NCBI GenBank assembly: GCA_963790335.1 | Contig: CAWBOB010000008.1 | Location: forward strand, 558,001 to 622,000 | Direction: 5' to 3' | Source of the DNA: JAOUEA01 sp963790335 | GTDB lineage: Bacteria; Actinomycetota; UBA4738; HRBIN12 | DNA length: 64,000 nt | In this document: positions 9,578 through 18,480 of the stretch, in pieces | Position numbering within the stretch: position 1 is the stretch's first letter | Layout of the letters: each line of letters opens with the position of its first letter | Notes under the pieces: model-generated | Databases searched by the model: none | Seen by the model: only the letters and a program-made list of their open reading frames with translations | Told to the model about the DNA's origin: nothing | Made by a program: the position numbers and the translations under genes

Positions 9578-10636
9578 ATGGAGATCGGTCTCTACACCTT
9601 CGCCGAGCTGTATCCGGACCCCCGCACCCGGGAGGTCATCAGCCCGGAGCAGCGCATGCGCAACCTCATCGAAGAGGTCGAGCTCGCCGACCAGCTCGGG
9701 CTCGACGTCTTCGGCATCGGGGAACACCATCGGCCCGACCTGATCGTGTCGGCGCCCGCCGTGGCCCTGGCGGCGGCAGCTGCACGGACCGAGCGCATCC
9801 GGCTGACGAGCGCCGTCACGGTACTCAGTTCCGACGACCCCGTGCGCGTGTTCCAGGACTTCGCGACCGTCGACCTGCTCTCGGGCGGGCGCGCCGAGAT
9901 CATGGCCGGACGTGGCTCGTTCACCGAATCGTTCCCGCTCTTCGGCTTCGACCTCGCGGACTACGACGACCTCTTCGAGGAGAAGCTCAAGATGTTGATC
10001 GCGCTGCGCGGCGGCGACCGCGTGCAGTGGTCGGGGAAGCACCGCGCACCCCTCGACGGGCGTATCGGCGTGTACCCCCGCCCCGTGCAGGATCCGCTGC
10101 CGATCTGGGTCGCCGTGGGTGGCGCACCCGAGTCGGCGTTCCGCGCGGGCTCGCTCGGCCTCCCGATGGCGCTCGCGATCATCGGGGGCATGCCCGAGCG
10201 GTTCGCGCCCTTCGCCGAACTGCACCGCGACGCGGCGCACCAGGCCGGTCACGACCCGCTCCCGGCGCTCAGCATCAACTCACACGGCTACATCGCCGAG
10301 ACCTCGCAGCAGGCGATCGAGGAGTCCTTCCCGTTCGCGGCGGCGATGATGAACACGATCGGCCGAGAGCGAGGGTGGCAGCCGATGACGCTCGAGCAGT
10401 ACGAGGCAGGCGCGACGCTGCGCGGAGCGAACTTCGTCGGGTCACCGCAACAGGTGATCGAGAAGATCCTCTTCCAGCACGAGATCTTCGATCACGACCG
10501 CTTCCTGGTGCAGTTCAGCGTCGGCTCGCTGCCGCACGACAAGCTGATGCGTTCGATCGAGCTCCTCGGCACGCAGGTCGCCCCCGCCGTACGGACCGAA
10601 CTCGCTCGTCGGGCGGTTCCTTCCAGCGCCGGCTGA
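9578..10636 (+). CDS. LLM-class (luciferase-like) flavin-dependent oxidoreductase
   Basis: Cytoplasmic TIM-barrel flavoenzyme of the bacterial luciferase superfamily, 352 residues. It opens with MEIGLYTF, then DVFGIGEHHRPD, the SAVTVLSSDDPVRVFQDF segment and the GRGSFTESFPLFG region that binds the flavin phosphate. Members use FMN or F420 to oxidise or reduce small organics. It sits 17 bases after the transketolase and may share its SoxR-driven transcript, which would place an electron-transfer enzyme under redox control. An in-frame TTG at 9566 is less likely as the start. Confidence 0.88.
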   Translation: MEIGLYTFAELYPDPRTREVISPEQRMRNLIEEVELADQLGLDVFGIGEHHRPDLIVSAPAVALAAAAARTERIRLTSAVTVLSSDDPVRVFQDFATVDLLSGGRAEIMAGRGSFTESFPLFGFDLADYDDLFEEKLKMLIALRGGDRVQWSGKHRAPLDGRIGVYPRPVQDPLPIWVAVGGAPESAFRAGSLGLPMALAIIGGMPERFAPFAELHRDAAHQAGHDPLPALSINSHGYIAETSQQAIEESFPFAAAMMNTIGRERGWQPMTLEQYEAGATLRGANFVGSPQQVIEKILFQHEIFDHDRFLVQFSVGSLPHDKLMRSIELLGTQVAPAVRTELARRAVPSSAG

Positions 10637-10813
10637 TCACGGCGAGGCGTCTTCTCGACGCTCCTCCTGTTGCTCCCGGCGATCTCGGAGCTCGCTCGCA
10701 TCGAGACCGGGCCCGACCGCGAGCGTGACGGCACCGATCGTGATCGCCACGATCAGCACCGCGGCGAGCAGCGATCCGACCACCTGGGCGGTGTACGAGG
10801 TTCCTCGGGCCAT
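10637..10813 (-). CDS. Small single-span membrane protein
   Basis: A 58-residue protein with one hydrophobic segment (VVGSLLAAVLIVAITIGAVTLA) and a charged C-terminal tail (RDRREQQEERRED). Three ATGs in a row (10819, 10816, 10813) follow GGGGAGG; the last has the best spacing, while the first overlaps the stop of the upstream membrane gene as ATGA. Coupled translation with that gene suggests a subunit of one membrane complex. I do not recognise the family. Confidence 0.6.
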   Translation of the reverse strand: MARGTSYTAQVVGSLLAAVLIVAITIGAVTLAVGPGLDASELRDRREQQEERREDASP

Positions 10814-10815
10814 CA

Positions 10816-11274
10816 TCATCCTCCCCAGAGATAGTTGCCCGCCGAGGTCACCCATGCGATCGAGAGCAGCGAGAACAGCGTGAGCCCGATCGCGGGAAGG
10901 AAACGGTCGAGCCGATGCCACCATCGGACCACGCCGATCTTCAGCGCGACGACCACCACGAAGAGCGAGCCGGCCACGACGTGGATCGTCGCCCGGGCCG
11001 ACTCCTCGCCGCGCGCATGCTCGATGCCGTCCTCGACGCCGAAGTACGAGTAGCACATGAACGCGACGAAGATGCCGACCGCGACAGCCGCATCTCCGAC
11101 GGACCGATGCGCGAAGGCGGCTGCCTTCGGTTTCAGGAACGGAACCCGCAGCTTCCCGTAGCCGACGGCCATCAGCAGCACCTGATAGGCGGCGAGCGCG
11201 AGCACGATCGAGGCGAGGACCGTCTTCACCTGTGAGACGTTCCCTCGCGTCAGGCCATCGACGAAGTCTTCCAT
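10816..11274 (-). CDS. Four-helix membrane protein, possible heme-binding (DUF6529-like)
   Basis: A 152-residue integral membrane protein with four hydrophobic segments after a short polar start (MEDFVDGLTRGNVSQVK). Histidines lie in or near helices (AFAHRSVG and TIHVVAG), and WWHRLDRFLP is a loop. This arrangement resembles small b-type cytochromes and reminds me of DUF6529, but I cannot confirm heme binding. It is middle gene of a three-gene minus-strand set of membrane proteins and overlaps the small downstream gene by ATGA. Confidence 0.55.
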   Translation of the reverse strand: MEDFVDGLTRGNVSQVKTVLASIVLALAAYQVLLMAVGYGKLRVPFLKPKAAAFAHRSVGDAAVAVGIFVAFMCYSYFGVEDGIEHARGEESARATIHVVAGSLFVVVVALKIGVVRWWHRLDRFLPAIGLTLFSLLSIAWVTSAGNYLWGG

Positions 11275-11313
11275 CCGACGTTGTCTTGCCCTGAAGGCGG
11301 CGGCTGGAAACGG

Positions 11314-11736
11314 TCACGCAGAGGTGACGAGCGCCCACCCGAGCGTGAGCGTGCCGGCCGCCAGCGACGCCGCGCCGACGTACACGATCGCGATCAGGCC
11401 GTTCGGCTGCGAACGTCCCGCTCCCGCCGACGACAGGAAGAAGCCGGCCGACATGAGGACCGCCGCCGCGGCGACCCCGCTGCGAGCGACGATCGCGCCG
11501 AAGCCGGCGAGGTCGATGGCGTCGACGAAGAGCTGACACACGAGCGCGAGGATCACCAGCACACCGGCGTGCGCATGGCCCGCGCGCGCGAACGCGAGCT
11601 GGAACGGAGTGGCCGGCGCGGCGCCCCGCACGATGCGCAGCAGGTACGTGCCTCCGAGCTCGATCGTGACGATCGTGAGCAGGAGCACTCCGGCCGTGAA
11701 GCGCGACGCGTCCGAGAGCGTGAGGCTGGTGTCCAC
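11314..11736 (-). CDS. Four-helix membrane protein of unknown function
   Basis: A 140-residue protein with four transmembrane segments. The second helix begins with RAGHAHAGVLVIL, a conserved-looking pair of histidines that could bind metal or heme. GTG 11736 is chosen because GGAAGGAG sits 7 bases upstream. It heads a run of three membrane genes on the minus strand (this one, the 152-residue protein and the 58-residue protein), which may form one complex. The family is not recognised. Confidence 0.6.
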   Translation of the reverse strand: MDTSLTLSDASRFTAGVLLLTIVTIELGGTYLLRIVRGAAPATPFQLAFARAGHAHAGVLVILALVCQLFVDAIDLAGFGAIVARSGVAAAAVLMSAGFFLSSAGAGRSQPNGLIAIVYVGAASLAAGTLTLGWALVTSA

Positions 11737-11794
11737 GTCTGAGCTCCTTCCGCGGCTTCCGTCTGGATAGTAGCCACGTGCCGGACCGTCTCGC

Positions 11795-12218
11795 CTACGC
11801 GACCCTGAAGAGCATCGTGATGCCTCCCTCGTCGCTCCCCGTCTGCCCGACGAATCCGAAGGAGGCACCGGCGCGTCCCGTCGCTGCTCGCAGATCCGCC
11901 GAGTCGAACGGGAGAGCTGCCTCGGGCCTGTGTTCGTCCCAGACGTACTGCGGGCTCCAGTCAGCGGGTCCTCGGATCGTCACCGCGACGTGATCCCCCG
12001 CGGGCATGAGGTCAGAAGCGGCATCGTCGATCGTCACGTTCGCGAACGACAGGGTGAGGTCGCTGAGCTCGTTGCCCTTCGCGAGCCCCATCACGATCAT
12101 CTCCCCCAACAGGCCGAAGAAGGTCTCGTCGTCGGCATCGGGTTGCCACGGATCAGGCGGCGCTTCGGTGCGCAGGTACGAGTGCGCTCGCAGCCACGTG
12201 CTCGACGATGATCCGCAT
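11795..12218 (-). pseudogene. Hypothetical protein gene with frameshift near 12190
   Basis: The frame from ATG 12218 (MRIIVEHVAA) breaks after about ten codons, and a neighbouring frame continues coherently (HSYLRTEAPPDPW, DETFFGLLGEMIVM, ending GFVGQTGSDEGG and a stop at 11795). One extra base near 12190 explains it. Corrected, the protein is about 140 residues and soluble, with no domain I recognise. It starts 16 bases after the stop of the preceding frameshifted gene, so three such genes form one minus-strand operon. Confidence 0.55.
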
Positions 12219-12234
12219 CCTGCTCGACTCCGAC

Positions 12235-12587
12235 TTAGCGTGGGTCCGCGACATCGATGCGAACGAGATGTCCATGCGGGAGGAACGAGCTCTCGGCGCT
12301 GGTGGTCCCGGTCGTGATCTCGAACTCGACGCCATGGTCGACCGCGTGCTGCGCGACGTGTGTCGTGTGCTCCGCGAACGATCCGACGACGCGGAACACC
12401 TCGGCGCGTACGGCGTCGGGCCCTCCCGGGCTCCGCGTCCTACCCATCTGAGGTCGACGACGAGCACCGCATCGAGCACGGTCGCGTCGAGCACGACGAC
12501 GTGTGAACCGTCCGCGTCGCAGGCCGCACGGATGTGGGGCATCAGGTGGGCTTCGGCATCTTCTGCAACCCACGACTCGCCTCGCAT
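12235..12587 (-). pseudogene. Hypothetical protein gene with frameshift near 12445
   Basis: From ATG 12587 the frame reads MRGESWVAEDAEAHL and VVVLDATVLDAVLVVDLRW, then the coherent sequence moves to another frame (VFRVVGSFAEH, FLPHGHLVRIDVADPR, stop at 12235). A one-base deletion near 12445 accounts for it. The corrected product is about 117 residues and looks like a small actinobacterial hypothetical protein; I cannot name a family. The upstream kinase-like gene runs into it without an in-frame stop, so its start is uncertain. Confidence 0.5.
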
Positions 12588-13203
12588 CGCTTGCCTCAGC
12601 TCATCGACATTGGGCGCGAATGCGGCTCCTGTCGCGATGCCCACTCCGCGTTCGTCGATGTCCCATCGCCGTTCATGCTCTTCGAGCCAGCCGAGGTCGG
12701 ACACCACCCCGAGCGCGATGTCGCGGATCGGTCCGTCGTTCGCGACGACGAGACCGCCGAGCTCTTCTCCGCGGTTGGCTGCGATCCACTCCTTCGCTAC
12801 ACGCAGGTCGTCCTTCCGACCTGCAGTGATGGCACTGCCGAGACGATGCTCGATCTCGTCGATCTGCGCCGTGAGCCGAACGACGGTGACCGGCATCGAC
12901 AGCACGTTCCGCAGATCGCTGAGTTCATCAGTCGTCGCCAGCGCGCCTGCGATCGCGAACCGCCTGACGCCGGTGGAGTAGTAGTTGCCGACGACCGCAT
13001 CGAGGTTGCCGAAGCATGACCGGCCGACCGGCATCGTGATCACCGAACCCCGGGTCGAACCATCCGAGCCAGTCCAGGTCGATGGCGCCGTACCGCAGTC
13101 CATGCTCCTCCATGATGTCGGCGATCTCCTCGACCATCGACGTCTTGCCGGTTCCGTACACGCCCGTGAACAGCACTGCTTGCGCGTCCGATCGACGGGT
13201 CAT
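12588..13203 (-). pseudogene. P-loop kinase/ATPase-like gene with frameshift near 13009
   Basis: Starts MTRRSDAQAVLFTGVYGTGKTS with a clear Walker A (GVYGTGKT, about residues 14-21), then LDWLGWFDPG. After the run coding MLR the frame is lost, and a second frame resumes with NLDAVVGNYYSTGVRRF, TAGRKDDLRVAKEWI and VVANDGPIRDIAL. One extra C near 13009 joins them into a family of small nucleotide-binding proteins related to adenylate-kinase-like ATPases. The 3' end is unclear because no stop precedes the next gene. A TACGGT -10 lies 6 bases before the ATG, so it is likely leaderless. Confidence 0.6.
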
Positions 13204-13209
13204 CGGCTC

Positions 13210-13215
13210 ACCGTA
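13210..13215 (-). promoter_or_regulatory. -10 element TACGGT, leaderless start
   Basis: TACGGT on the minus strand ends 6 bases before the ATG at 13203, with no ribosome-binding site between. Confidence 0.45.
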
Positions 13216-13272
13216 GTGGCGACGCGGCAAGCACGAAGCGTAGGCTGGCACGGCTCGGGACGGTCTCTCGCC

Positions 13273-14061
13273 ATGTCGTACGCCACCAACCATGTCGATG
13301 GGCTCCGGATCTCCTTCGAGGACTGGGGCGGGGCCGGTGCGCCCGTGGTCGTCTACACGGGGTTCCTCGATCCGATCGCCGTGGCGCAGGCGTCCGGGAT
13401 CGCGCTCGGCCTGCGTGACGAGTTCCGGATGATCTTCGCCGATCATCGAGGTCACGGGAACAGCGACAAGCCGCACGGTCCCGAGGCGTACGCCCTCCCC
13501 TTGCGCGTGGCGGACCACATCGCGGTGCTCGACGCGCTCGGTATCGAGCGTGCCCACGTGATCGGGTTCTCGTGGGGAGCCCGCCTCGGATTCGCGATCG
13601 GTGAGCACGCTCCCCACCGGGTGCGTTCGCTCGTACTGTGTGGCAACCAACCGTACGCGTGGGACCTGTCCACACCGATCGCCGGAGCGGTCGCTGCCGG
13701 CGTGGAGGCGTCGCGGACCGGAGGCATGCAGGCGCTGATCGAGGGCTTCGAATCGGGACTGGGTGTCCGGTTCTCCGAACCCGCTCGCACGCTCGAGCTG
13801 GCCAACGACCCGGGCGCCATCGACGCGGCCTGGCGGTCGGTCGCCACCGAGGGCTCGATCAGCGACGACCTGACGAGGTGGCGCACCCCCTGCCTGATCT
13901 ATGCGGGCAGCGACGATGAGATGCACGACGCGGCTCGCCGCGCGGCCGAGGAGATTCCCAACGCGGCGTTCCTCTCGCTCCCCGGACATACCCACGTGTC
14001 GGCCGAGGGCGAGGTGCGTGCGATCCTGGACCCGATCAGGGCCCTGCTCCGTTCGCACTAG
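13273..14061 (+). CDS. Alpha/beta hydrolase
   Basis: Cytoplasmic alpha/beta-fold hydrolase of 262 residues. The oxyanion region VVVYTGFLDP, the FADHRGHGNSDKP strand-turn and the nucleophile elbow GFSWGA are visible. The acidic residue falls near YAGSDDEMH and the catalytic His in LPGHTHVS. The substrate is unknown; this subfamily includes esterases, C-C hydrolases and lactonases. No strong ribosome site precedes ATG 13273. A TAGGCT lies 26 bases upstream, too far for a leaderless start. It stands alone. Confidence 0.85.
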   Translation: MSYATNHVDGLRISFEDWGGAGAPVVVYTGFLDPIAVAQASGIALGLRDEFRMIFADHRGHGNSDKPHGPEAYALPLRVADHIAVLDALGIERAHVIGFSWGARLGFAIGEHAPHRVRSLVLCGNQPYAWDLSTPIAGAVAAGVEASRTGGMQALIEGFESGLGVRFSEPARTLELANDPGAIDAAWRSVATEGSISDDLTRWRTPCLIYAGSDDEMHDAARRAAEEIPNAAFLSLPGHTHVSAEGEVRAILDPIRALLRSH

Positions 14062-14150
14062 GCAGGAGCGGCGGCTCGATCGTCCGTGCCCCAGTGCGGG
14101 CGTGCCCTCGCCGCTCCACGACCGGGTGCAGGCGCTACGCTGTCGTGACG

Positions 14151-14252
14151 ATGCGGGAGGTCGGGCCCCAGCTCGCACGACTGGTGAGGCTTGCGCAGGC
14201 CGACTCTCCCGAACACGCGATCACGGTCGAACGGGTGACGACGACGGGGTGA
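14151..14252 (+). CDS. Possible 33-codon leader ORF
   Basis: A short reading frame (MREVGPQLARLVRLAQADS...) begins 9 bases after a TACGCT -10 (14136-14141) and ends 22 bases before the VOC gene. It may be a leader peptide, or simply the 5' leader of that mRNA. No family match is recognised. Confidence 0.25.
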   Translation: MREVGPQLARLVRLAQADSPEHAITVERVTTTG

Positions 14253-14274
14253 TACCCGGAAGGAGCGAACGGAC

Positions 14275-14655
14275 ATGGACAAGGTCGTGCATTTCGAGAT
14301 CCCGACCGACGATCTCGCTCGGGCCAAGGACTTCTACGGGTCGATCTTCGGATGGAACCTGCAGACGATGGACGAGATGGACTACACGATCGCGATGACG
14401 ACCGCCGTCGACGACCAGACGCAGATGCCGACGGAGCCGGGTGCGATCAACGGCGGCATGATGAAGCGATCGTCGGACACGCCGTCGCCCGTCCTCACGA
14501 TCGGGGTCGGCTCGATCGACGATTCCCTGCACCAGGTGGAAGCAGCCGGGGGCGCCGTGGTACAGCCGAGGACCGAGATCCCGGGCATGGGGGCCTTCGC
14601 CTACTTCAAGGACACCGAGGGCAACGTGCTCGGTCTCTGGGAGAACGCCGAATAG
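14275..14655 (+). CDS. VOC (glyoxalase/bleomycin-resistance fold) protein
   Basis: A 126-residue protein of the vicinal oxygen chelate fold, with two beta-alpha-beta-beta-beta units: KVVHFEIPTDDLARAKDFY and a second starting near VLTIGVGSIDDSLHQVE, ending with YFKDTEGNVLGLWE. The final Glu is a typical metal ligand. It resembles the common single-subunit hydrolase/isomerase-like members with a DFY..IFGW motif. The substrate is unknown. GGAAGGAG precedes the ATG. Confidence 0.88.
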   Translation: MDKVVHFEIPTDDLARAKDFYGSIFGWNLQTMDEMDYTIAMTTAVDDQTQMPTEPGAINGGMMKRSSDTPSPVLTIGVGSIDDSLHQVEAAGGAVVQPRTEIPGMGAFAYFKDTEGNVLGLWENAE

Positions 14656-14694
14656 AGCGAGACACATCGTCGTCGAGGCGCACGCGGACCCGTC

Positions 14695-15990
14695 GTGGCC
14701 TCGGGCCGTGAGACGATTCCCGTCGTGTCGGGTTCACCGAAACGACCTCGCGTGCAGGCCGTCGCCGAAGAGGCCAGGGTCACGCCGATCGAGTTGTTCT
14801 TCGACCTCGTCTTCGTCTTCTCCCTGACGCAGGTCACCACCCTCATGGCCGACGACCTCACGGTCCGCGGCATGGTTCGAGGCCTGCTCGTGCTCGCGCT
14901 GCTGTGGTGGTGCTGGGTTGGCTACGCATGGCTCGGCAACATCGTGCAGGCCGATGAGGGCGTCGGGCGCGCGGCGATGTTCGGCGCCATGGCCGCCATG
15001 TTCGTCATGGCGCTCACGGTGCCGGAGGCGTTCGACGACATCGACGGGGGGCTCGAAGGACCGGTCGTGCTCGCGTTCGCCTATCTCGCGGTGCGACTGC
15101 TGCACCTCACGATCTTCTGGCTCGCTGCGGGCGCCGGCCACGACTACGCGCTGCGAGGCCAGTTGCTCCGTTTCGCCCCGTCGGTGCTGGGCAGCACGGC
15201 GGTGCTGCTCGTCGCCTCGCAGCTCGCCGGACGGGCGCAGACCCTCGCGTGGGTCGCCGTGGTGATCGTCGACTACGCCGGCACGATCCTCGCGGGCGCT
15301 TCGGGGTGGAGGCTGAATTCGGCGAGTCACTTCGCCGAGCGGCACGGCCTGATCCTGATCGTCGCGCTCGGCGAGTCGATCGTCGCGATCGGGGTCGGGG
15401 TCTCCCAGGAGCCCATCTCCTGGCCGGTGATCGCGGCCGGGGTGCTCGGCCTCACGGTGGCCGGATGCATCTGGTGGGCTTACTTCGATGTGGTGGCGCT
15501 CGTTGCGGAACGCGTGCTGAGGAAGGCCGAAGGGGAGCAGCGCGCCCGCATGGCTCGCGATTCCTACAGCTACCTCCACTTCCCCATGATCGCCGGGGTC
15601 ATCGTGCTGGCCCTCGGTCTGAAGAAGGTGATGGAGTACGTCGCGGATTCGACAGCCCATGAGTTGAGCGACGCGCTCGAGCCGCTGCCGCTCGTCGCGC
15701 TGTTCGGTGGCGTGGCCCTCTACCTCCTCGCGCACGTCGCGTTCCGCTATCGCAACGTGCGGAGCGTCAACGTGCAGCGGGTGGTGGTCGCCGTGGCGCT
15801 GATCGCCCTCGTCCCCGCCGCGGCGCAGTTGCCCGCCCTGGCCGCGCTCGCCGTCGTTGCCGCCGTCATGATCGCGCTCATCGTCTTCGAGGCGACGAAG
15901 TTCTCCGAGATCCGCGATCGTGTGCGGCACGAAGAGGAGATCGCCGTCTCCCACATGGATGCGGAGGAACGCTCGAGCGAGCGGTCCTGA
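14695..15990 (+). CDS. LtrA-family (low temperature requirement A) membrane protein
   Basis: Integral membrane protein, 431 residues with about 11 hydrophobic segments. The family signature VTPIELFFDLVFVFSLTQV lies near residues 28-47, and LILIVALGESIVAIGVG is the second conserved block. LtrA was named from cold growth in Listeria; biochemical function is still poorly known. The GTG start at 14695 lacks a good ribosome site, so it could begin slightly differently. It follows the VOC gene by 39 bases on the same strand. Confidence 0.88.
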   Translation: MASGRETIPVVSGSPKRPRVQAVAEEARVTPIELFFDLVFVFSLTQVTTLMADDLTVRGMVRGLLVLALLWWCWVGYAWLGNIVQADEGVGRAAMFGAMAAMFVMALTVPEAFDDIDGGLEGPVVLAFAYLAVRLLHLTIFWLAAGAGHDYALRGQLLRFAPSVLGSTAVLLVASQLAGRAQTLAWVAVVIVDYAGTILAGASGWRLNSASHFAERHGLILIVALGESIVAIGVGVSQEPISWPVIAAGVLGLTVAGCIWWAYFDVVALVAERVLRKAEGEQRARMARDSYSYLHFPMIAGVIVLALGLKKVMEYVADSTAHELSDALEPLPLVALFGGVALYLLAHVAFRYRNVRSVNVQRVVVAVALIALVPAAAQLPALAALAVVAAVMIALIVFEATKFSEIRDRVRHEEEIAVSHMDAEERSSERS

Positions 15991-16140
15991 CGCACGTTCG
16001 ACCGATGACGCTCATCGCGCCGGCGAGGGTGCCGACCCGCGACCTCAGGTGGCTGATGCGGCCTTAGGTTGCGACCGAACGCCGTTCGATGCGATGCTCC
16101 GCCCGACTCCGGGCGATCGGGCGAGGGGTGAGCGCACGCG

Positions 16141-17274
16141 GTGAGCGTCGAGCAAGGAACGGTCGAGCTGGTCGGTGTCACCAAGCGCTTCGGCCCCGTC
16201 ACGGCCGTCGACGGCATCGATCTGTTCGTACAGCCGGGCGAGTTCCTGTCGCTGCTCGGTCCGTCGGGGTGCGGCAAGACGACGTCGTTGCGCATGTTGG
16301 CGGGGTTCGAGGAGCCCGACGCCGGTGAGATCTACGTTTCGGGGCGGGCGGTCCAGGGTGTGCCCCCCCATAAGCGGGACGTGAACACCGTGTTCCAGCA
16401 TTACGCGCTCTTCCCACACATGACCGCCGCACAGAACGTCGCCTACGGGCTGCGTCAGCGCAAGGTCGACAAGGGCGAGATCGGGCGCCGTGTTGGCGAG
16501 GCGCTGGAGATGGTGAAGATGTCGCCGATGGCGAATCGCCGGCCACAGCAGCTGTCCGGCGGGCAGCAGCAGCGCGTCGCGCTCGCGCGCGCCCTGGTCA
16601 ACCGTCCCAGCCTGCTGTTGCTCGACGAGCCACTCGGCGCGCTCGACCGCAAGCTTCGCGAGGAGATGCAGATCGAGCTCAAGCTGATCCAGTCGCAGAT
16701 CGGCACCACCTTCATCTTCGTCACGCACGATCAGCAGGAGGCGCTGTCGATGAGTGACCGCATCGCGGTCATGCTCGATGGACACGTCGAGCAGCTCGCC
16801 GACCCCGACACGATCTACGACCACCCGGACTCGGCGTTCGTCGCGGGGTTCATCGGTCAACAGAACTTCTTCGAGGGCACGGCCAGCGACGGCGGCGCGA
16901 CGGTCGAAGGCGAGACGTGCACGATCACCTCGACCCGTCGCACGAACGGGATCGGCGACGGCGCCGCTGCCCTGGCGGCGATCCGCCCCGAGGCGGTGAC
17001 CTTGTCGGAGGCCCGGCCCGCCGCGCCGGAGAACTCGATCGAGGGCACGCTCGCGAACATCTCGCACCTCGGCGATGTGATCCAGTTCGTGGTCATCGTG
17101 GCGGGCAACAAGGACGTGCTGGCGAGGCTTCCTCGGCCGAAGGCGCCGCGGCTGCAGGTCGGATCGCGGGTCTGGTGCACCTGGGACGCAGACCATGTGC
17201 ACGTCTTCGGAGCGGAACAGGCAGACATCGTGATGGCGGACCCGGCGGCAGAGGCCGCCACGGTCCACGCGTGA
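16141..17274 (+). CDS. potA: Polyamine-type ABC transporter ATP-binding protein
   Basis: ATPase of a spermidine/putrescine-type importer; 377 residues, the expected PotA length. Walker A GPSGCGKTT (40-48), signature LSGGQQQR (about 138-145) and Walker B LLLLDEP are followed by FVTHDQQEAL and a C-terminal TOBE domain. GTG 16141 follows GAGGGGTGAG. It is the first gene of an A-D-B-C operon; the binding protein starts 10 bases after its stop. The specificity (putrescine, spermidine or a related cation) is inferred from family and operon. Confidence 0.92.
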   Translation: MSVEQGTVELVGVTKRFGPVTAVDGIDLFVQPGEFLSLLGPSGCGKTTSLRMLAGFEEPDAGEIYVSGRAVQGVPPHKRDVNTVFQHYALFPHMTAAQNVAYGLRQRKVDKGEIGRRVGEALEMVKMSPMANRRPQQLSGGQQQRVALARALVNRPSLLLLDEPLGALDRKLREEMQIELKLIQSQIGTTFIFVTHDQQEALSMSDRIAVMLDGHVEQLADPDTIYDHPDSAFVAGFIGQQNFFEGTASDGGATVEGETCTITSTRRTNGIGDGAAALAAIRPEAVTLSEARPAAPENSIEGTLANISHLGDVIQFVVIVAGNKDVLARLPRPKAPRLQVGSRVWCTWDADHVHVFGAEQADIVMADPAAEAATVHA

Positions 17275-17284
17275 AGGAGGGAAC

Positions 17285-18462
17285 ATGACGGATAGACCGC
17301 TCAAGATCTTGGCGTCGGAAGCAGCAGCGGCGCGGGTCTCGCGTCGGGCGTTCCTGGGAGGCTCCGCCGTCGCGGTGTTCTCGGGAAGCGTGCTGCTGGC
17401 TGCGTGCGGCTCCGACGAGCCGGATCCCGGCACCGGAGGCACGACGTCGGCCGCTCCGGCGGGAGAGGTCGAGGACCAGCTCAACTTCTTCCACTGGGCC
17501 GAGTACGACGACCCCAAGCTCTTCAAGAAGTTCACCGAAGAGTTCGGAGCGAAGACCCAGATCGACATCTACGCGTCCAACGAGGAAGCCATCGCCAAGC
17601 TGACGGCCGGGGCGGGTACCGGCGGCTACGACATCGTCGTTCCGACCGGGGTGTACATCCCGCAGATGGTCGAGCTCGGCCTGCTGGAGCCGATGGATCT
17701 GACTCGGCTGCCGAACTTCGAGAACATCGACCCTGCGTACACCGACCAGCCGTGGGACCCGGGCAACGGGTACTCGGTGTGCAAGGACTGGGGCTCCACC
17801 GGGTGGGTCTACGACTCCGAGCAGATCAGCACGCCGATCGAGACCTGGGCCGACTTCCTCGAGGTGGCCAAGGGCGAGGCGAGCGGCAAGACGTCGGTCC
17901 TGGATGCTCCCAACGATCTGGTGGGCATCTACTTCTGGTCGATCAACGGCGACTGGAACACGACCGACACCGGCGAACTCGATGACGCCGAGGCCGCACT
18001 GCTCGACCTCGCCCCGCACATCAAGGCGTTCGACTCCTATCCCGGCATCACGCTGACCCAGGGCAAGTACGCGTTGTCGCAGGTGTGGAACGGCGACGCT
18101 CGCGCCGGCATCCTCGAGGCCGACGACCCTGAGCGGTACGTGTGGGGACTCGGGGCGCCGATCACCGAGCTGTGGATGGACAACTGGGTCCTCGTGAAGG
18201 GCGGGCAGCACCCAAACGCCGCCTACGAGTGGATCAACTTCATCCTCGATCCCGAGAACTCGCTGCAGGACCTCGCGTATCACGGGTACAACACGGGCAT
18301 CATAGGCGTTCAGGAGAAGGCTCAGGCAGCGGGGTTGGAGCGCCTCGATATCGTGTTCTTCGACGAGGCGCAGGTCGCGACGTTCAGGCCGGTGAGGTCA
18401 ACGAGGCCCAGCAGCGTCAGATCGACATCTGGAACAAGTGCAAGGCTGCGGCCGGGGTCTGA
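17285..18462 (+). pseudogene. potD: Polyamine-type substrate-binding lipoprotein, frameshift near 18385
   Basis: Extracellular solute-binding protein of about 392 residues once corrected. The N-terminus has a twin-arginine-like SRRAFLGG and a lipobox LLAAC with Cys 41, so it is a membrane-anchored lipoprotein. The mature part reads as a PotD/PotF-type protein (FHWAEYDDPKLFKKF, GGYDIVVPTG). The frame is lost after DEAQVATF, and the neighbouring frame gives EVNEAQQRQIDIWNKCKAA and a stop at 18462; one missing base near 18385 explains this. As written, the frame would run on into the permease. Confidence 0.85.
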
Positions 18463-18480
18463 TCGGGAGCGGCGCAGCAG

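Noticed and set aside
13247..13272. TAGGCT before the alpha/beta hydrolase as a leaderless promoter
   Set aside because: It lies about 25 bases from the ATG, outside the 6-9 base spacing of the other cases; it may still be an ordinary -10.
14734..15954. A 406-codon minus-strand frame opposite LtrA
   Set aside because: No hydrophobic pattern or motif; LtrA on the plus strand is unmistakable.
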